NCBI GenBank assembly: GCA_021788095.1
Contig: JAJYLB010000041.1
Coordinates: forward strand, 1-33,206
From: Acidobacteriota bacterium
GTDB lineage: Bacteria; Acidobacteriota; Terriglobia; Acidiferrales; UBA7541
Direction of reading: 5' to 3'
DNA length: 33,206 nucleotides
Both the position numbers and the translations under genes were made by a program. Positions 30,349 through 33,206 of this stretch are shown here, piece by piece. Below the pieces are notes generated by a model. It saw only the letters and a program-made list of their open reading frames with translations, was not told the DNA's origin and did not search any database. The first letter of the stretch is position 1. Each line of letters opens with the position of its first letter.

Positions 30349-30586
30349 CAGAGAATTCCCGCTAGCCTAGGACGTTCGAGGGTGTGGTCGGTAGGGGCGT
30401 TGCTTCTTCCGACAAGGGCGTTGAAAACAGCGGCGGGCTTCGTAGCGCTCTGCCAGGAATGCTGTTCATGGCGGGGGATCGCGGGTCCTCGGAACCGCGG
30501 CCCCCTTGGTTCTTGGGTCGGCGCAGCTCCCTGCAGCCCTCACGAAAGGTTTGGCAGCCTCTCGCCGCTCCGCGCGCCCGACCCTG
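30349..30586. other. Intergenic, nothing recognised
   Basis: About 240 bp between the interrupted gene and the end of the frameshifted gene, both on the minus strand. No convincing start signal, promoter pair or hairpin was found. Confidence 0.35.
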
Positions 30587-31109
30587 TCACTTTGCCGGCA
30601 GGTTCTCAATCTTTACGTTGAAGCCGTTGAGGTAGTGCGCGTCCTTGGGCGTGACTTCGATCGGCAGGCCCGTGAAGTTCTGGAGCATCCCCGCGATTTG
30701 GCGGTAATCGCCCCTGTCCGCCTGGGTGGCGAGTACTTTGCCTTGCTTGGTGTCGATGGAAAAAATAATGTTGGTGGTGGGGCATGAGGCCGACGATGAG
30801 GCCGACACCCAACGAAAAGGCTCCCGTCACAATCCCGCTCACCCAGTGGTGGTATGCGTTTTGGCCGTACCGCAGCGAGGCGATGTCCTTCTTGGGAATA
30901 CTGACTGCTTGGATCGGGGTGCACTTCGGGCAGGAAAGAGTGAGATTCTGGCCCGAAACGCCGAGGGAATTGTGCCAATCCTTAGGTTCCGATTTGGTGA
31001 CGCCGGGAGCGGCCATCACTCTGGGCTTGTCGGCGGTCTGCGCGTAGACGGGTTGAAGGGTCACGGCGAGCGCTGCTAGGACGAATAAGGCTTTTCTCAC
31101 GATGTTCAT
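30587..31109 (-). pseudogene. Secreted protein gene with a frameshift in a T6 tract
   Basis: Translation from ATG 31109 (GGAG 9 bases upstream) gives a signal peptide, MNIVRKALFVLAALAVTLQP ending VYAQ, then SCPKCTPIQAVSIPKKDIAS, RYGQ, and a membrane hairpin HHWVSGIVTGAFSLGVGLIV. After GLMPHHQHYF the frame degenerates. The +1 frame then supplies SIDTKQGKVLATQADRGDYR and a sensible end, KIENLPAK, with stop at 30587. The switch is at six A's on the plus strand (30760-30765; T6 in the gene). Removing one T restores a single ~173-residue protein. It may be a real mutation, an assembly error, or a transcriptional slippage site. Function unknown. Confidence 0.6.
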
Positions 31110-31158
31110 TGATGTTCTCCGGACACCCCTTCTTTAAGGTTGCCCAATCCCCCAGGCA

Positions 31159-31188
31159 AACCTACGATTCCTGATCTCTCATTGTCAA
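31159..31188 (-). promoter_or_regulatory. Promoter of the frameshifted secreted-protein gene
   Basis: On the minus strand, TTGACA (31183-31188), an 18-bp spacer and TAGGTT (31159-31164). Hexamers and spacer length are identical to those of the TonB receptor promoter at 4774-4803. Transcription would start about 40 nt before the ATG. Confidence 0.55.
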
Positions 31189-31348
31189 CGCACAATAGAC
31201 GCCCTGTTCTTAACAGAAAATGCGGTCACTGCGGCGCGCCATCTTCTCAGCCCTGGAACGATCACGTTGAACGCCGCACGGGAATGGCGTAGCCTGTGAA
31301 CGCGACCTCGGTTCTCTGCGCCCAGGCAGGACGACGAGGTGAGCCAAA

Positions 31349-31657
31349 ATGACGAAAAAAGAATTGGGGGAGGACATCAGATCGCACCTGGCTCAGAAAT
31401 GCCGGAACGGACAGCTAGAAGGGGCGCTCGTTGGGAGCCCCGAGACTTTTTTGCGGAACTTGGAGACCGCCAGCCCCGAGGCCCTGATTGCTGCCTGCTT
31501 GAAGTGCTCGGTCTGTGGACACATCACCATGCCTGTGCACGAAGCAGTGCGATACGCGCGATATGCCAAGACCGTTGAGGGGTGGATTCGGTTTCTCGTT
31601 GGTTATAAACAGCAATTCGGCGAGTGCCGCCACGGTATGGATGAGTCGATCTGGTAG
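31349..31657 (+). CDS. Small CxxC...CxH protein of unknown family (copy 1)
   Basis: A 102-residue protein starting at ATG 31349 with GAGGTGAG 6-13 bases upstream. There is no signal peptide. The N-terminal half is helical (KKELGEDIRSHLAQKC, TFLRNLETASPEALIAACLK). A possible metal site is formed by C53 and C56 (KCSVCGH) with C93 and H95 (ECRHG); C18 is also conserved in the neighbouring copy. The middle contains HEAVRYARYAKTVEGWIRFL. It is 51% identical, without gaps, to the gene 49 bp downstream, so the two arose by tandem duplication. I do not recognise the family. A small zinc-binding intracellular protein is an inference from the cysteine/histidine spacing. Confidence 0.65.
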   Translation: MTKKELGEDIRSHLAQKCRNGQLEGALVGSPETFLRNLETASPEALIAACLKCSVCGHITMPVHEAVRYARYAKTVEGWIRFLVGYKQQFGECRHGMDESIW

Positions 31658-31706
31658 TAAGAGCACAGCCCTAGGCGTCCCGTAAGAATTACGGACGGAT
31701 CGCCCG

Positions 31707-32012
31707 ATGACAGAAGACGAACTCGCGGAAGCCCTCAGACACCGACTCGCAGAGGGATGCGAGCGCGGAGAGCTGGACGGCGTACTTCCCGGCAGCCGAA
31801 AGGCCTTTCTGGAAAGGCTAGAGAACGCAAGCCCGGACTGGCTGATTGCAGGCCACCTGAGGTGTTCGGTGTGCAGCCGGATGACCATGCCTATCGAGCA
31901 AGCTGTGCGGTTTGCCGCACATGCCAAAACCGCTGACGAGTGGATCAAGTTCTTGGTTGGATGGCAACACCAATTCAGCGCGTGTCGTCACGATATCGAC
32001 GGCCCGAATTGA
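31707..32012 (+). CDS. Small CxxC...CxH protein of unknown family (copy 2)
   Basis: A 101-residue protein starting at ATG 31707. All four candidate ligands are at the same positions as in the copy upstream: C53 and C56 in RCSVCSR, C93 and H95 in ACRHD, plus C18. Also shared are FLERLENASP-like FL-x2-LE-x-ASP, the TMP-x3-AVR-x-A-x2-AKT block, and W-I-x-FLVG. Substitutions are spread evenly rather than clustered, which indicates that both copies stayed under selection. The ribosome-binding site is weak (ACGGACGG, at some distance), so translation may depend on the upstream copy's transcript. Confidence 0.65.
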   Translation: MTEDELAEALRHRLAEGCERGELDGVLPGSRKAFLERLENASPDWLIAGHLRCSVCSRMTMPIEQAVRFAAHAKTADEWIKFLVGWQHQFSACRHDIDGPN

Positions 32013-32479
32013 CGGTGGGCTGATCAATCGTTGGCCGGCACGGAGACGAGGCGGCCTGGACTGGGTTGCAATGCGGATGGTCACCAGTCGCCGCAGGTGG
32101 CTGGGGAGGCTGTGGTGGCTGCCGCAGCTGGCGGCAACCGCAGGCTCAATCTGGGCGGGTGTGCACAATCTTGACTTACCTACTCACCGCGCTGAGACTT
32201 CACGATAAGGGGGATCGTGGCGGCGGTGAGAGGGGTTCTTGGGATTGCACGGACATGTCCGAAGGTGAGTCTTCTTCCACCTTGGTTGATCCACATTCAT
32301 GCGGTAACAGTATTTACTGATAGAGGACCGGCCAGCCGATCTGCTGTTAATTAGCAAGACATTCGGTCTACCCTCCCTCCGATGTTGACTTTCTCCCTTT
32401 CGAAGTACTGTTTCCAAAGCGAAAAGCTACCTGCGACGGAAGATGTTTTCGCCGCGCCTCATGTGAGGGGGCTCATAGC
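32013..32479. other. Intergenic, nothing recognised
   Basis: About 470 bp after the tandem small genes. The GC content appears lower towards the end (around 32280-32420). Frames are short and without start signals. No clear promoter, hairpin or repeat was identified. Confidence 0.35.
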
Positions 32480-32704
32480 GTGGGACCGAAGTCCTGCGGT
32501 ACTGATGCGAACGATTATTCAGAAGCGATTGACCTCTTGGTTGCCTGGGTCGCAGAGGACGCGAAGGCCGTGGCTAAGGCTTTCGACGTTCAGCTGCGCA
32601 CTATACTCGATGAGGCCTTGACGAGGGCGCGAGCTGAGGCTTCACTTTTCGACCTGGGCGCCGGAGACTCAGAGGACCGGAGGAGCGGATCAACCGGGGA
32701 CTAG
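32480..32704 (+). CDS. Possible small acidic protein, 74 aa
   Basis: The frame starts at GTG 32480 and encodes a mostly helical acidic segment, DYSEAIDLLVAWVAEDAKAV, then FDVQLRTILDEALTRARAEA and a polar tail. The amphipathic pattern looks protein-like, and it is the only such frame in this stretch, but no ribosome-binding site or relative was recognised. It may be spurious. Confidence 0.3.
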   Translation: MGPKSCGTDANDYSEAIDLLVAWVAEDAKAVAKAFDVQLRTILDEALTRARAEASLFDLGAGDSEDRRSGSTGD

Positions 32705-33100
32705 CATAGTTGGGTGTTCGTGCGGCTCTACTGCCGAACCAGGGCCGGTTGATTCTTCAATCCTTGCTGGGAGAGTGGTAGGTTCGCTCATGGTGTCGGA
32801 AGTGTCTACTCCCGATTTCCAACCCAGAAGCGGTTCCTGCATCCCTCTGAGCTGACGTGCGCTCCCTTCAAGCATTTCGGTGCACTACGCTTGGGGTTCG
32901 GAGGTCTTGGCGCTCAACGAGGATCCCGTGTCGAGCAGGCGGACGGGTTGCCTTCGGCGAGTTGTCGTTTCATCAGAAGAACAGGCGGTGCCGGGGAGTG
33001 GTGGCCGTGGCGACCCCTGCCGTCGGGGTATTTGTTTAGCGTGATGGAAACCCTCGCTTGATTGTCCTTGCTTGCGGCGGCTCCCTGGATATGCTGGAAC
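32705..33100. other. Intergenic, nothing recognised
   Basis: About 400 bp before the right-edge gene. Open frames on both strands are short and have unnatural composition. A transposon terminal repeat might be expected near 33050-33100 if the next gene is a transposase, but its partner end lies outside the window. Confidence 0.3.
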
Positions 33101-33206
33101 GTGCCGCAAGAAACCGACGCCGAAAAGATCGCCCGCCTGGAACGCAAAATCGCGCAACTTGAATCGGAGATCGAGCGACTGCGTCGGCAGTTGGAAGAGG
33201 CGCTGC
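33101..33206 (+). CDS. N-terminus of a coiled-coil protein, probably an IS66-like transposase (partial)
   Basis: From GTG 33101 the frame is open to the window edge and reads MPQETDAEKIARLERKIAQL, then ESEIERLRRQLEEAL. This heptad-patterned leucine/isoleucine coiled coil, ending LRRQLEEAL, is what opens many IS66-type transposases (before the KRQAAPFS segment, which would lie just outside the window). Other coiled-coil proteins cannot be excluded. There is no clear ribosome-binding site. Confidence 0.4.
   Translation, partial: MPQETDAEKIARLERKIAQLESEIERLRRQLEEAL

Noticed and set aside
30755..30770. Programmed -1 ribosomal frameshift at T-TTT-TTC
   Set aside because: A -1 shift enters a frame rich in Pro/Ser/Arg that is not protein-like; the coherent continuation needs loss of one T (+1), so an indel or slippage is the better explanation.
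1..33206. CRISPR array, tRNA or rRNA genes
   Set aside because: No regularly spaced repeats and no convincing tRNA cloverleaf were seen; the isolated GGTTCGAA-like strings fall in coding sequence or lack an acceptor stem.

Overview
The window reads as a high-GC chromosomal segment of an Acidobacteriota-like soil bacterium. That assignment is an inference from gene content: a very large Oar-type TonB-dependent receptor with an N-terminal carboxypeptidase-regulatory domain, a CRTAC1-type FG-GAP/ASPIC protein, several Tat-secreted enzymes, a PadR-PspC pair, stand-alone TadE/TadG pilus genes and many short palindromic intergenic repeats. No rRNA, tRNA, CRISPR array or phage module was seen.

Layout. 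1-1750: the tail of an IS5-like transposase, a 142-bp palindromic element, a TPR/carbohydrate-binding-fold protein, and a MITE whose ends match the transposon end. 2235-3545: an O-antigen-ligase/Wzy-type polysaccharide protein, preceded by an unexplained GTTACA-N3-TGTAAC palindrome. 3890-10415: a NIPSNAP protein, the TonB-dependent receptor (1309 aa) and a secreted TPR protein. 10456-17322: two paralogous Tat-exported six-hairpin-glycosidase-like proteins on opposite strands around an FG-GAP/ASPIC protein. 17501-21146, all minus strand: aldo/keto reductase, TPR protein, threonine-dehydrogenase-type SDR and a STAS antagonist. 21587-23016: an autoregulated PadR-PspC pair. 23035-25554: an unknown protein divergent from a TetR regulator and its membrane-protein partner, with a 26-bp palindrome over the TetR start codon. 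25695-25880: the scar of a deleted Phd/VapC toxin-antitoxin locus. 25882-28034: a quinone oxidoreductase and a PLP aminotransferase. 28087-30348, minus strand: two TadE-like proteins, a TadG-like C-terminal fragment and a nonsense-interrupted gene. 30587-31109: a secreted protein frameshifted in a homopolymer. 31349-32012: a tandem pair of small unknown CxxC...CxH proteins. The right edge enters a probable transposase.

How it works together (inference). The receptor, TPR, FG-GAP/ASPIC, glycosidase-like and oxidoreductase genes look like a surface glycan or organic-matter uptake and processing neighbourhood. The first two genes are probably the end of an exopolysaccharide locus. The last third is accessory in character: a dead toxin-antitoxin locus, broken genes, a tandem gene duplication and transposon edges. 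No complete new multi-gene defence or biosynthetic system is demonstrable. The best candidates for something undescribed are the tandem CxxC/CxH small-protein pair, the twin GTTACA palindromes, and the paired glycosidase-like proteins around the ASPIC gene.
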